From: F23-D06 sp045116675
Lineage (GTDB): Bacteria; Bacteroidota; Bacteroidia; Bacteroidales; WCHB1-69
NCBI GenBank assembly: GCA_045116675.1
Contig: JBGUMF010000102.1
Coordinates: forward strand, 1-49,373
Direction of reading: 5' to 3'
Length of the DNA stretch: 49,373 bases
Position numbers and translations under genes: made by a program. Under the pieces are notes generated by a model that did not search any database, was not told the origin of the DNA, and saw nothing but the letters and a program-made list of their open reading frames with translations. Shown here piece after piece: positions 34,696 through 42,348 of this stretch. Each line of letters starts with the position of its first letter. Position 1 is the first letter of the stretch.

Positions 34696-36600
34696 ATGAG
34701 AAAATTTATGTGTTTATTGCTTGTATTCGCAGCATTCGGTCTTTCCGCTCAAAACGAGCAGGTGCGGCATTACATGCAGACAAATGAACCCGTGCGTGGT
34801 ACGCGCACTGCTTCCGCCAACGATGTCCGCTTCTGGGTGGGCACCGGCACCAACGAGGTGTTGGCCACTGTCTTCTTCTGTGCCGCCGACACCGGTTCTG
34901 CAGCAGTCGGCATCGTCTATGGTTACCGTCACAACGGCACTGCCACCATCAACGATATGCTCAGCGCCATTGCTACTGCAGATCCTAACTTCACGTATAA
35001 TCTTCCCGCAGGAAGTTCTTTTATTAATGCTATAGGTTATAATAATGGAACCTACAATCATCAGATCACCGGTGGCAACATGATGTACACGCTTTACAAC
35101 AACAATAGCCCCACCTATCCGAGTGGTGCTTTGGATGTCCTTGGCAATAACGATTGTTTAGAGATAACACAATGGAACCCAGACACATGGGATGTGTGCG
35201 GACCGTGCGACAGCCTTTACTACCCGTTTGACCCGAACATCACCGACGCCACCATCAACGAGCTTGACGTCCAATACTGGGTGGGCAACGGCGAAAACGC
35301 TGCCATTGTAGCCGTGAACTGGTGCAATCCCTCCACCACCAAGGCTTGGGGTGTGATGTTTGACGGCGACAGCGCCCTGGTGGCCGACCTGCTGCAAACC
35401 ATCGCCATCTACGACTCGCGCTTCAGCTATACCGGCGGCGGTGGCATGATTTACGACATCCAATTTAATGATGGTACCGAACATCTGAGCCTGCAGGGCA
35501 ACTGGTGGATGTACAACCTCAATGGCTATATGGCATGGCTGGGCTATGACCAACAGAAGGTGGCCAATGGCGATGTTATCAAATTCGGCGACGAAATGTG
35601 CGGCATCATGGACGACTACTGGCAGACCTACTGGACGGATCCCGTGTTGCCAGTGGCTTTGCCGGCTCCTTCTACGGAAACGTTCGACGGCGTTGTGGGC
35701 ACCGACGGCTGCCAAGCCATCAAGTTCGACAACCCGGCCATCCTGGGCTGGGCCACCAGTTGTACGGTGACACGCGGCTTCCTCGACATCGCCAATCCGA
35801 CGATGCAGGCTTTCTACGGCAATGAGAACGCCGGCGTGGGACCCTCCAGCCTCTCCACCGCCGATGTGGTGAGCTTGGGCGATCAAGGTGTGGCTGTTGT
35901 TACCTTCGACCAGCCCATCTCCAACGGTGAAGGTTATGATTTCGCCGTCTTTGAGAATGCCTTGAACAGCACGTTCCTGGAACTGGCCTTCGTGGAAGTG
36001 AGCTCCGACGGCGTACACTTCTACCGTTTCCCGTCCGTATCCAACACACAGACAACCACGCAGATCGCCAATGCCGGCAGCGTGGACGCCACCAACCTGA
36101 AAAACCTGGCCGGCAAATATATGGTGGGCTGGGGAACTCCGTTTGATTTGGCCGAGCTGGCCGGATACAGCAATCTGGATATCAACAACATCACCCATGT
36201 TCGCATCGTGGATGTAGTGGGCACCATTGATCCGATGTACGCCTCTGTCGATAAGAACGGACACATCATCAACGACCCCTATCCTACTAATTTCACGGAT
36301 AATGGTACTGGTGGTTTCGACTTCAGCGGTGTGGCCGTCATGAACGGATGGACACCGGCTTCCGTGAACGACATCACGCCCGCCGAATCTATCGTAGCCT
36401 ATCCAAACCCGTGCCAGAGCACATTGTATGTCAATCAGGTGCCTGTGGGCGAAACGGTGACGCTGTGCAACGCTTTTGGCCAACTTGTTTGGTCGGGAGT
36501 GGCCACTGACACACAAGTACGCATCAACATGCAGGACCTTCCGTCCGGCATCTATATTCTGAAAGCCGGTAATCAGACCGGAAAAATCGTGAAGAGATAG
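34696..36600 (+). CDS. B12-riboswitch-controlled T9SS surface protein with two transcobalamin-like repeats
   Basis: The 634-residue protein has a signal peptide (1-19), two homologous domains (about 41-168 and 187-303), a surface domain (about 330-550) and a T9SS type A sorting tail (about 565-634, from VAYPNPCQSTLYV to GIYILKAG). The repeats share a VG-x-G-x-N start, a central (D/N)-(M/L)-L, a Cys, and an end pattern WMYNLNG...NGDVIKFGDE. This is the layout of DUF4430, the domain related to the C-terminal domain of transcobalamin and intrinsic factor. Being controlled by a cobalamin riboswitch, it is a candidate corrinoid-binding surface protein exported through SprA. Domain 3 resembles a surface domain I associate with B12 loci, an assignment from memory. 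A terminator follows. Confidence 0.85.
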   Translation: MRKFMCLLLVFAAFGLSAQNEQVRHYMQTNEPVRGTRTASANDVRFWVGTGTNEVLATVFFCAADTGSAAVGIVYGYRHNGTATINDMLSAIATADPNFTYNLPAGSSFINAIGYNNGTYNHQITGGNMMYTLYNNNSPTYPSGALDVLGNNDCLEITQWNPDTWDVCGPCDSLYYPFDPNITDATINELDVQYWVGNGENAAIVAVNWCNPSTTKAWGVMFDGDSALVADLLQTIAIYDSRFSYTGGGGMIYDIQFNDGTEHLSLQGNWWMYNLNGYMAWLGYDQQKVANGDVIKFGDEMCGIMDDYWQTYWTDPVLPVALPAPSTETFDGVVGTDGCQAIKFDNPAILGWATSCTVTRGFLDIANPTMQAFYGNENAGVGPSSLSTADVVSLGDQGVAVVTFDQPISNGEGYDFAVFENALNSTFLELAFVEVSSDGVHFYRFPSVSNTQTTTQIANAGSVDATNLKNLAGKYMVGWGTPFDLAELAGYSNLDINNITHVRIVDVVGTIDPMYASVDKNGHIINDPYPTNFTDNGTGGFDFSGVAVMNGWTPASVNDITPAESIVAYPNPCQSTLYVNQVPVGETVTLCNAFGQLVWSGVATDTQVRINMQDLPSGIYILKAGNQTGKIVKR

Positions 36601-36630
36601 GAACTCCGAATCTCCTTTTACTTTATTGGG

Positions 36631-36682
36631 AAAAATCTTTCAGGATTCCGTTCGAAAGGGCGGTTAATCTTGAAAGATTTTT
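36631..36682 (+). terminator. Terminator of the T9SS cargo gene
   Basis: A perfect 12-base stem, AAAAATCTTTCA with TGAAAGATTTTT, encloses a 28-base loop. The stem end and the following bases are T-rich. It lies 30 bases past the stop. Confidence 0.7.
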
Positions 36683-36692
36683 ATTTTGGCAT

Positions 36693-36722
36693 AAAAAAAG
36701 CCGGAGCTTTCTCCGACTTTTT
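36693..36722 (-). terminator. Intrinsic terminator of tRNA-Arg
   Basis: On the minus strand AGTCGGAG pairs with CTCCGGCT (one T-G) around a short AAAG loop and is followed by a T run. It begins right after the CCA end of the tRNA. Confidence 0.85.
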
Positions 36723-36798
36723 GGTGACCCCGGCGGGATTCAAACCCACGACTTTCAGAACCGGAATCTGACGTTCTATTCAGCTGAACTACGGGGCC
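36722..36798 (-). tRNA. tRNA-Arg (anticodon CCG)
   Basis: On the minus strand the acceptor stem GGCCCCG pairs with CGGGGTC (one G-T), the D arm reads TAGTTCAGCTGAATAGA, the anticodon stem TCAGA/TCTGA encloses TTCCGGT with anticodon CCG, the T arm contains GGTTTGAATCC, and CCA is encoded. Length is 77 bases. Confidence 0.96.
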
Positions 36799-36810
36799 GT
36801 TTTGCGGGTG

Positions 36811-36818
36811 CAAAAGTA
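36811..36818 (-). promoter_or_regulatory. Promoter box of tRNA-Arg
   Basis: The minus strand reads TACTTTTG followed by C, an exact TAnnTTTG match 13 bases from the tRNA 5' end. Confidence 0.6.
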
Positions 36819-36843
36819 CAAAATATTTCCTTTAGGAGCAACG

Positions 36844-36905
36844 TGTCCGCGAATCGCAAAGATCCACGCAGATATTATCCCCGTGATCCGCGAGATCCGC
36901 AGATA
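36844..36905. repeat. GATCCGCGAGATCCG-type interspersed repeat
   Basis: The stretch carries GATCCACGCAGATATT and CCGTGATCCGCGAGATCCGC, the same word family found at 49075-49170. It lies between tRNA-Arg and the next gene's 3' end. Confidence 0.6.
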
Positions 36906-37457
36906 TTAAAACGTATATCGCACCCCTAAATTCAGACCCCAATCGAAAATATGATCTGAAAAGTAGCGGGTGAAGACGCAGCGGTATCCCGGACGGAAAT
37001 CAAGTTGCAATGTGAGGGGAATATTAAATTTGTACTCCAATCCGAAAAAGCCGTTCAATCCAGCTTTCCCATTATGTTTGCTTACTATATATGGGGCAGT
37101 GTTGTCCCAAGGTACATTTTGTCCTTCACGCGGTATCCAATAAAATGATTGCCAATTGTAGCCGATACTTCCGCCGCCGCCCACGAAGCCATACAAGCCG
37201 CCGGCCAGCCTACCCTCGTACATGAAATTCGGGGCGAGTTCGAACGCCCAAGTGTGGATTCCATACACCCAACAATAATTGGTACCCAAATCCAGCTGGA
37301 TGGCGAAATGGTCGGTCGGGAACGTCTTGTACGACACGGCCTGCGTGGTACCGAGCGTTACACCAATGCTGTGTTTATACGGAGCCTGGGCATTGGACTG
37401 GAACGATATTCCAGAAAAAAATGCGAGAAAAAGAAAGAAAACACTGATTTTTTTCAT
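36906..37457 (-). CDS. Small outer-membrane beta-barrel protein
   Basis: The 183-residue protein has a signal peptide (about 1-24, ending SNAQ). Its body is rich in alternating aromatic and polar residues and glycine (FVGGGGSIGYNW, FFGLEYKFNIPLTLQLDFRPGYRC), with a final strand WGLNLGVRYTF ending in phenylalanine, the usual signal for barrel insertion. It is too small for a TonB receptor, and an eight-stranded OmpA/OmpW-like barrel is likely. The function is unknown. It is transcribed alone from a box at 37528. Confidence 0.8.
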   Translation of the reverse strand: MKKISVFFLFLAFFSGISFQSNAQAPYKHSIGVTLGTTQAVSYKTFPTDHFAIQLDLGTNYCWVYGIHTWAFELAPNFMYEGRLAGGLYGFVGGGGSIGYNWQSFYWIPREGQNVPWDNTAPYIVSKHNGKAGLNGFFGLEYKFNIPLTLQLDFRPGYRCVFTRYFSDHIFDWGLNLGVRYTF

Positions 37458-37527
37458 ATTACATTTGGTTTTATAATTCTAATAATTAACATGTTATTTG
37501 TTAGTGCTGATTTTTTTTTGCAGGAAG

Positions 37528-37535
37528 CAAAAGTA
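37528..37535 (-). promoter_or_regulatory. Promoter box of the small beta-barrel gene
   Basis: The minus strand reads TACTTTTG followed by C, matching TAnnTTTG, with a leader of about 65 bases. Confidence 0.6.
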
Positions 37536-37594
37536 CAAAAAAGGGAAATTTTTCCTATAAATGGCGTAAAAAACAATTTTTTTGTGAAATGCAT

Positions 37595-37616
37595 ATTTAA
37601 CAATTAATTGTTAAAT
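37595..37616. promoter_or_regulatory. 22-base perfect AT palindrome upstream of ssb
   Basis: ATTTAACAATTAATTGTTAA plus AT is a perfect inverted repeat, about 55 bases before the ssb -7 box, in the divergent region between the small barrel gene and ssb. It could be an operator or merely an AT-rich hairpin. Confidence 0.5.
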
Positions 37617-37670
37617 TTACCATCAAAGTAATTTTTTTTTAAAAATATTTTATTATATTAAATTTTTTTG

Positions 37671-37678
37671 TATCTTTG
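37671..37678 (+). promoter_or_regulatory. Promoter box of ssb
   Basis: TATCTTTG followed by CGGC is a canonical -7 box, 25 bases before the ssb ATG. Confidence 0.75.
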
Positions 37679-37702
37679 CGGCAAATTTAAAAACACAAAA
37701 TT

Positions 37703-38155
37703 ATGTCAGGAGTTAACAAAGTTATTTTGATTGGTCGGTTAGGTAAGGATCCCGACATGAGGACCTTTGAAACAGGGTCGAAGAGAGCATCCTTCACGAT
37801 GGCGACATCGGAGATTTACAAGGATAAGAACGGAAACCGTATTGAGAATACGGAGTGGCACAACATCGTCTGCTGGCGCAATCTGGCGGAGAAGGCCGAG
37901 CAGTATCTGACGAAGGGCAAGCTGATTTACCTGGAGGGCAAGTTGCGCACGCGCAGCTGGGACGAAAACGGTTCAAAACGCTACATCACGGAAATAGAGG
38001 CCAGCACCTTCACCATGCTGGGTTCCAAGAACGAAGGGGAGAGTACCCCGGTGGTCACCCAGGTGGCCAATGCGCAGGCCGCAGCCCCGCAGCCACCCGC
38101 ACCCGAGCCCACGTATGAGCCGCTGCCGCAGGACACGGACGATCTTCCATTTTAA
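37703..38155 (+). CDS. ssb: Single-stranded DNA-binding protein
   Basis: The 150-residue SSB has an N-terminal OB fold (about 1-107) with VNKVILIGRLGKDPDMR, WHNIVCWRNLAEKAEQYL and KGKLIYLEGKLRTRSW. A flexible Pro/Gln/Ala-rich linker follows, then the acidic tip DTDDLPF that recruits replication and repair partners. It binds single-stranded DNA as a tetramer during replication, recombination and repair. It stands alone between its own promoter and a terminator. Confidence 0.97.
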   Translation: MSGVNKVILIGRLGKDPDMRTFETGSKRASFTMATSEIYKDKNGNRIENTEWHNIVCWRNLAEKAEQYLTKGKLIYLEGKLRTRSWDENGSKRYITEIEASTFTMLGSKNEGESTPVVTQVANAQAAAPQPPAPEPTYEPLPQDTDDLPF

Positions 38156-38159
38156 AACA

Positions 38160-38190
38160 AAGGGGTGTGCCAAAACACACCCCTTCTTGT
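38160..38190 (+). terminator. Terminator of ssb
   Basis: A ten-base perfect stem, AAGGGGTGTG with CACACCCCTT, around a CCAAAA loop, followed by a weak T-rich tail, directly after the ssb stop. Confidence 0.8.
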
Positions 38191-38202
38191 TGATTATTTC
38201 CG

Positions 38203-38210
38203 TATCTTTG
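38203..38210 (+). promoter_or_regulatory. Promoter box of the mrp-thyA operon
   Basis: TATCTTTG followed by CCGC, directly after the ssb terminator. It supports the mrp start at 38237. Confidence 0.75.
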
Positions 38211-38236
38211 CCGCTCTATTTTTAAACTTCAATTTC

Positions 38237-39058
38237 ATGTCAGAATGTAATCACGACTGCTCCCATTGCAGTCAGCAAAATTGCGAGAAAAAAGATTTGC
38301 GGGAGAATCCGCATCCTAAAAGCCATATCAAGAAAGTCATCGGCATCGTCAGCGGAAAGGGCGGCGTGGGCAAAAGCTCCGTCACCTCCCTGCTGGCCGT
38401 CCACCTCCGCCGCAAGGGTTACCGCGTGGGCATCCTGGACGCCGACATCACCGGGCCTTCCATTCCCAAAATGTTCAACCTGCATACGGTAATTACGGGC
38501 AACGAGGATGGCGCGCTGCCAGTGGAAAGCGAAACCGGCATCCAAGTTATCTCTTCCAACCTGCTCACCCATGACGAGAAAACGCCTGTTATCTGGCGCG
38601 GACCGATGATCGCCGGCATTGTGAAACAGTTTTGGACCGATGTCATTTGGGACAACATCGACTATCTCTTCGTGGACATGCCTCCCGGCACCGGCGATGT
38701 GCCGTTGACCGTGTTCCAAAGCATGGCCGTGGACGGCATCATCATGGTGACCTCCCCGCAAGATTTGGTCTCGCTGATTGTCAGCAAGGCGGTGAATATG
38801 GCCGGCATGATGAACATTCCGGTATTGGGTCTGGTGGAAAACTACAGCTACGTGCAGTGCCCGCACTGCAGCGAAAAGATCAGCGTGTTTGGTGAAAGCC
38901 ATGCGGCTGAAGTTGCCAATGAATTTAACATCAAGCTTTTGGCTCAAATGCCCATCGATCCGGAAATTGCCCGCCTGGCTGACCAGGGACAGATTGAAAA
39001 GGCTGAGGTTTCCTACCTTGACGATGTTTTGGATATGCTGGAAAGTCTTGAAGCATAA
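38237..39058 (+). CDS. Mrp/NBP35-family P-loop iron-sulfur carrier ATPase
   Basis: The 273-residue protein is of the Mrp/Nbp35 type, which carries and delivers iron-sulfur clusters in the cytoplasm. Residues 39-48 form the P-loop (SGKGGVGKSS), with LDADITGPSIPKMF and FVDMPPGTGDVPL following. A cysteine-rich N-terminus (C4, C8, C11, C16) and a CPHC motif (C208, C211) are probable cluster ligands. The ATG at 38237 begins the cysteine-rich tail and lies 26 bases after the promoter box; the longer open frame has no support. thyA follows after 14 bases, so the two form an operon. Confidence 0.94.
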   Translation: MSECNHDCSHCSQQNCEKKDLRENPHPKSHIKKVIGIVSGKGGVGKSSVTSLLAVHLRRKGYRVGILDADITGPSIPKMFNLHTVITGNEDGALPVESETGIQVISSNLLTHDEKTPVIWRGPMIAGIVKQFWTDVIWDNIDYLFVDMPPGTGDVPLTVFQSMAVDGIIMVTSPQDLVSLIVSKAVNMAGMMNIPVLGLVENYSYVQCPHCSEKISVFGESHAAEVANEFNIKLLAQMPIDPEIARLADQGQIEKAEVSYLDDVLDMLESLEA

Positions 39059-39072
39059 ATAAATCCCATATC

Positions 39073-39867
39073 ATGAAACAGTACCAGGACCTTCTCCGCA
39101 AGATTTTAGAACAGGGCTCGTACAAGTCCGACCGCACGGGTACGGGCACATACAGCATATTCGGCCATCAGATGCGCTTCGACTTGTCGGAGGGCTTTCC
39201 CTTGCTGACAACCAAGAAGTTGCACTTGCGTTCCATCATCTACGAGTTGCTCTGGTTTTTGCAGGGCGACACTAACATCCGCTATCTGAAAGACAACGGT
39301 GTGTCGATTTGGGACGAGTGGGCGGACGAAAACGGCGATTTAGGTCCGGTTTATGGCAAGCAGTGGCGCTCGTGGGCCACGCCCGACGGCGGCAGTGTGG
39401 ACCAGATCACCCAGCTGATCGAGCAGATCCGCACCAATCCCGACTCGCGCCGACTGATGGTGTGTGCGTGGAACGTGGGCGAAATCGACAAGATGGCGCT
39501 GCCGCCCTGCCATGTGCTGTTCCAGTTTTACGTCAACAACGGGGAGATCTCCTGCCAGCTGTACCAGCGCAGCGCCGACGTGTTCTTGGGCGTGCCCTTC
39601 AACATCGCCTCCTACACGCTGTTGCTGATGATGGTGGCGCAGGTGTGCGGACTGAAACCCAAGGAGTTCATCCACACATTAGGCGATGCCCACATCTACT
39701 CCAACCACGTGGAACAGGCCAAGTTGCAGCTCACCCGCGAGCCGCGCCCGCTGCCTGTCATGCGCATCAACCCCGACGTGAAAGACATTTTCAGCTTCCA
39801 CTATGAGGATTTCCAACTGGAAGGCTACGACCCGCACCCGCACATCAAAGCGGAAGTGGCGGTATAG
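39073..39867 (+). CDS. thyA: Thymidylate synthase
   Basis: The 264-residue enzyme matches classical ThyA exactly in length; it methylates dUMP to dTMP using methylene-tetrahydrofolate. Catalytic cysteine is C146 in LPPCHVLFQFYV. Other motifs are RTGTGTYSIFGHQMRF, LYQRSADVFLGVPFNIASY and the closing IKAEVAV. It is the second gene of the mrp-thyA operon. A folate-independent ThyX is not needed with this intact gene. Confidence 0.98.
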   Translation: MKQYQDLLRKILEQGSYKSDRTGTGTYSIFGHQMRFDLSEGFPLLTTKKLHLRSIIYELLWFLQGDTNIRYLKDNGVSIWDEWADENGDLGPVYGKQWRSWATPDGGSVDQITQLIEQIRTNPDSRRLMVCAWNVGEIDKMALPPCHVLFQFYVNNGEISCQLYQRSADVFLGVPFNIASYTLLLMMVAQVCGLKPKEFIHTLGDAHIYSNHVEQAKLQLTREPRPLPVMRINPDVKDIFSFHYEDFQLEGYDPHPHIKAEVAV

Positions 39868-39902
39868 CTTCCTGTTTTTTCTTGATATGGAAATCTTACT
39901 CT

Positions 39903-39917
39903 ATGCAAACATTGCAT
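39903..39917. promoter_or_regulatory. Inverted repeat at the pgk promoter
   Basis: ATGCAA, three bases, TTGCAT is perfectly symmetric. Its TTG (39912-39914) lies 20 bases before the -7 box, where the -33 element belongs, so a bound regulator would cover the promoter. Confidence 0.4.
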
Positions 39918-39934
39918 AATAAGGATAATTTGTG

Positions 39935-39942
39935 TAATTTTG
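39935..39942 (+). promoter_or_regulatory. Promoter box of pgk
   Basis: TAATTTTG followed by CGGC matches the TAnnTTTG consensus, about 45 bases before the pgk ATG. Confidence 0.65.
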
Positions 39943-39986
39943 CGGCTTTGAAAATACGATTTTATTAACTTATAAACTTCTTTACA

Positions 39987-41180
39987 ATGAAATCCATAGA
40001 CCAATACAATTTCAGCAACCAGAAAGCACTTGTCCGTGTAGATTACAATGTTCCGTTGGATGACAATTTCAACGTGACGGATGTCACCCGCATTGTCCGC
40101 ACCAAGGAGACGGTGGGCAAAATCCTTAACGACGGCGGTACCGTCATCCTGATGTCGCACCTGGGACGTCCCAAGGGCGAGGCCAACGACAAGTATTCGC
40201 TGCGGCACATTGTGTCCACGGTTTCTGAAATCCTCGGTCAGGAGGTTGTCTTCGCCGGCGACGTGATGGACGAAGCTTGCGCTTCCGTCGTTGCCGGACT
40301 GAAGCCCGGCTCCATTGCCATGTTGGAAAATCTCCGTTTCCACGCCGAAGAGGAAAAAGGCGATCCGGATTTTGCCAAGGCCATCGCACGCTTGGGCGAC
40401 GTGTATGTGAATGACGCGTTCGGCACCGCACACCGCGAGCACGCCTCCACCGCCACCATTGCCCGCTGTTTCCCGGGCAAGGCTTTCGCTGGCTATCTGC
40501 TTTATAATGAGGTAATGAGCCTCGAAACCGTCCTCAACGGCGGTGATAAACCCTTCACGGCCATCATCGGCGGCTCCAAGGTTTCCACCAAGATCAACAT
40601 CATCACCAACCTGCTGCCCAAGGTTGACAACCTCATCGTGGGTGGCGGCTTGAGCTACACCTTCCTGGCCGCCATGGGCTACACCATCGGCAAGTCGCTG
40701 TTCGAGCCCGACATGCTGCCCGTGGCCAAGGACATCTTGGAGCAGGTGAAGAAATCCGGCAAGAATTTCTACTGCCGTCTCGACACCATCTGCGGCGACA
40801 AGTTCGGCGATGATGCCAACGTTCTGGTGACGGAAGACAACAACATCCCTGACAATTGGGAAGGTCTGGACATCGGTCCCAAGACACAGCGCAGCTTCGC
40901 TGAGGTGTTGAAGAACTCCAAGACCATCTTATGGAACGGTCCTGTAGGCGTGTTCGAGTTGGAGAAGTTCAGCAAGGGTACGAAGGCTGTGGCCATCAGC
41001 GTGGCAGCGTCCACGTTGGCAGGAGCTTACTCCGTCATTGGCGGCGGCGACTCCATCGCGGCCATCAACAAGTACGACCTTGGCGACTTCGTCTCCTACA
41101 TTAGCACCGGTGGTGGCGCCATGTTGGAGTACCTGGAAGGCAAAGAGCTCCCCGGTGTGAAGGCGTTGAATGAAAATTAA
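39987..41180 (+). CDS. pgk: Phosphoglycerate kinase
   Basis: The 397-residue glycolytic enzyme transfers phosphate from 1,3-bisphosphoglycerate to ADP in the cytoplasm. The N-domain carries RVDYNVPLD and MSHLGRPKG; the hinge and C-domain carry IIGGSKVSTKI, NLIVGGGLSYTFLAA, WNGPVGVFE and the nucleotide-binding VIGGGDSIAAINKY with STGGGAMLEYLEG. Length is normal. It has its own promoter, and the mannose-phosphate gene follows 64 bases later. Confidence 0.98.
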   Translation: MKSIDQYNFSNQKALVRVDYNVPLDDNFNVTDVTRIVRTKETVGKILNDGGTVILMSHLGRPKGEANDKYSLRHIVSTVSEILGQEVVFAGDVMDEACASVVAGLKPGSIAMLENLRFHAEEEKGDPDFAKAIARLGDVYVNDAFGTAHREHASTATIARCFPGKAFAGYLLYNEVMSLETVLNGGDKPFTAIIGGSKVSTKINIITNLLPKVDNLIVGGGLSYTFLAAMGYTIGKSLFEPDMLPVAKDILEQVKKSGKNFYCRLDTICGDKFGDDANVLVTEDNNIPDNWEGLDIGPKTQRSFAEVLKNSKTILWNGPVGVFELEKFSKGTKAVAISVAASTLAGAYSVIGGGDSIAAINKYDLGDFVSYISTGGGAMLEYLEGKELPGVKALNEN

Positions 41181-41244
41181 TAGTTGTCAGCCCGTTTCGA
41201 TCATTCCTACATTTTTAGAACATTAAAAAAGAAGAAGAAGATTC

Positions 41245-42339
41245 ATGATCAATCCCAATTACTATTGCGTCATTATGGCCGGCGGCATCGGTGCGCGTTT
41301 CTGGCCCATGAGCAACAGCACTACCCCAAAACAGTTCATTGATATCTTAGGAGAAGGCAAAACACTGATTCAGAAAACGTTCAGTCGGTTCACACAGATT
41401 TGTCCCAAAGAGAACATCTACATTGTTACCAGTAAGGCCTATAAGGACATCACCCTGCAACAGCTGCCGGAGATTTCGGAGGAGCAGGTGATCCTGGAAC
41501 CCTACCGGCGGAACACTGCCCCCTGCATCGCGTATGCCAACTACAAGATCCGAACTCGCAATCCGAACGCCACCATCGTGGTGGCCCCGTCGGACCACGT
41601 GATCCTGAAAGAGGATGTCTTCACCCGTGTCATCGAGCAGGGCTTGGAGGCGGCCTCCCACAACGACTGGCTGCTCACCATCGGCATCCGCCCGTCGTCG
41701 CCCAACACAGGCTACGGCTACATCCAATACGACGAAGACCGCAGCTATGACAAGAATGCCACCATCTACGCGGTGAAGACTTTCACGGAAAAACCGGAGT
41801 TGGAAATGGCGAAGAGCTTCCTGCAGAGCGGCGATTTCCTGTGGAACGCCGGCATCTTCATGTGGTCGCTGCCAACCATCCAACACGCCTTCGAAGAATT
41901 CCTGCCCGATGTGGACGAGCTTTTCAAACAGGGCGAAGGACTGTATGGCACGGACAAGGAAGAGGCCTTTATCGACCAGATTTACCAGATCTGCCGCAGC
42001 ATCTCCATCGACTACGGCGTTATGGAACATGCACAAAATGTGAAAGTTATCGCCGCCGACTTCGGATGGTCCGATTTGGGAACTTGGGGCTCGTTATACG
42101 AACTTCGAGCCAAAGACGCCCATAAGAACACCATTGTGGGTAATCATGTGAAAACGTATGATACGGAGAAGTGTATCGTTCACGTGCCGAAAAACAAGGT
42201 GGTGGTGGTCCAAGGCTTGGAAGATTACATTGTAGTGGAGAATAATGATGTACTCCTGATCTGCAAAAAATCCGAAGAGCAGCAGATTCGCCAATATGTG
42301 ACGGATGTGCAGGTGGATTTCGGTAACAAATATGTGTAA
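41245..42339 (+). CDS. manC: Mannose-1-phosphate guanylyltransferase
   Basis: The 364-residue enzyme makes GDP-mannose from mannose-1-phosphate and GTP, for surface glycans and GDP-fucose. Motifs are AGGIGARFWPMS followed by TTPKQF, VVAPSDHVI, and the sugar-site ASHNDW...IGIRPSSPNTGYGYIQY and WNAGIFMW. The C-terminal isomerase domain of bifunctional ManC is absent, as is usual in Bacteroidota. An unusually purine-rich GAAGAAGAAGA leader precedes the ATG. A TonB receptor gene starts nine bases after the stop. Confidence 0.93.
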   Translation: MINPNYYCVIMAGGIGARFWPMSNSTTPKQFIDILGEGKTLIQKTFSRFTQICPKENIYIVTSKAYKDITLQQLPEISEEQVILEPYRRNTAPCIAYANYKIRTRNPNATIVVAPSDHVILKEDVFTRVIEQGLEAASHNDWLLTIGIRPSSPNTGYGYIQYDEDRSYDKNATIYAVKTFTEKPELEMAKSFLQSGDFLWNAGIFMWSLPTIQHAFEEFLPDVDELFKQGEGLYGTDKEEAFIDQIYQICRSISIDYGVMEHAQNVKVIAADFGWSDLGTWGSLYELRAKDAHKNTIVGNHVKTYDTEKCIVHVPKNKVVVVQGLEDYIVVENNDVLLICKKSEEQQIRQYVTDVQVDFGNKYV

Positions 42340-42348
42340 AAACACCCA

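Noticed and set aside
35158..36516. A 452-codon open frame antisense to the T9SS cargo gene
   Set aside because: It lies opposite a well-supported gene, has no promoter or recognisable domains and reflects codon bias of the sense strand.
38165..38236. Longer N-terminus for the Mrp protein
   Set aside because: The extension overlaps the ssb terminator and the promoter box; the cysteine-rich start at 38237 fits the family.
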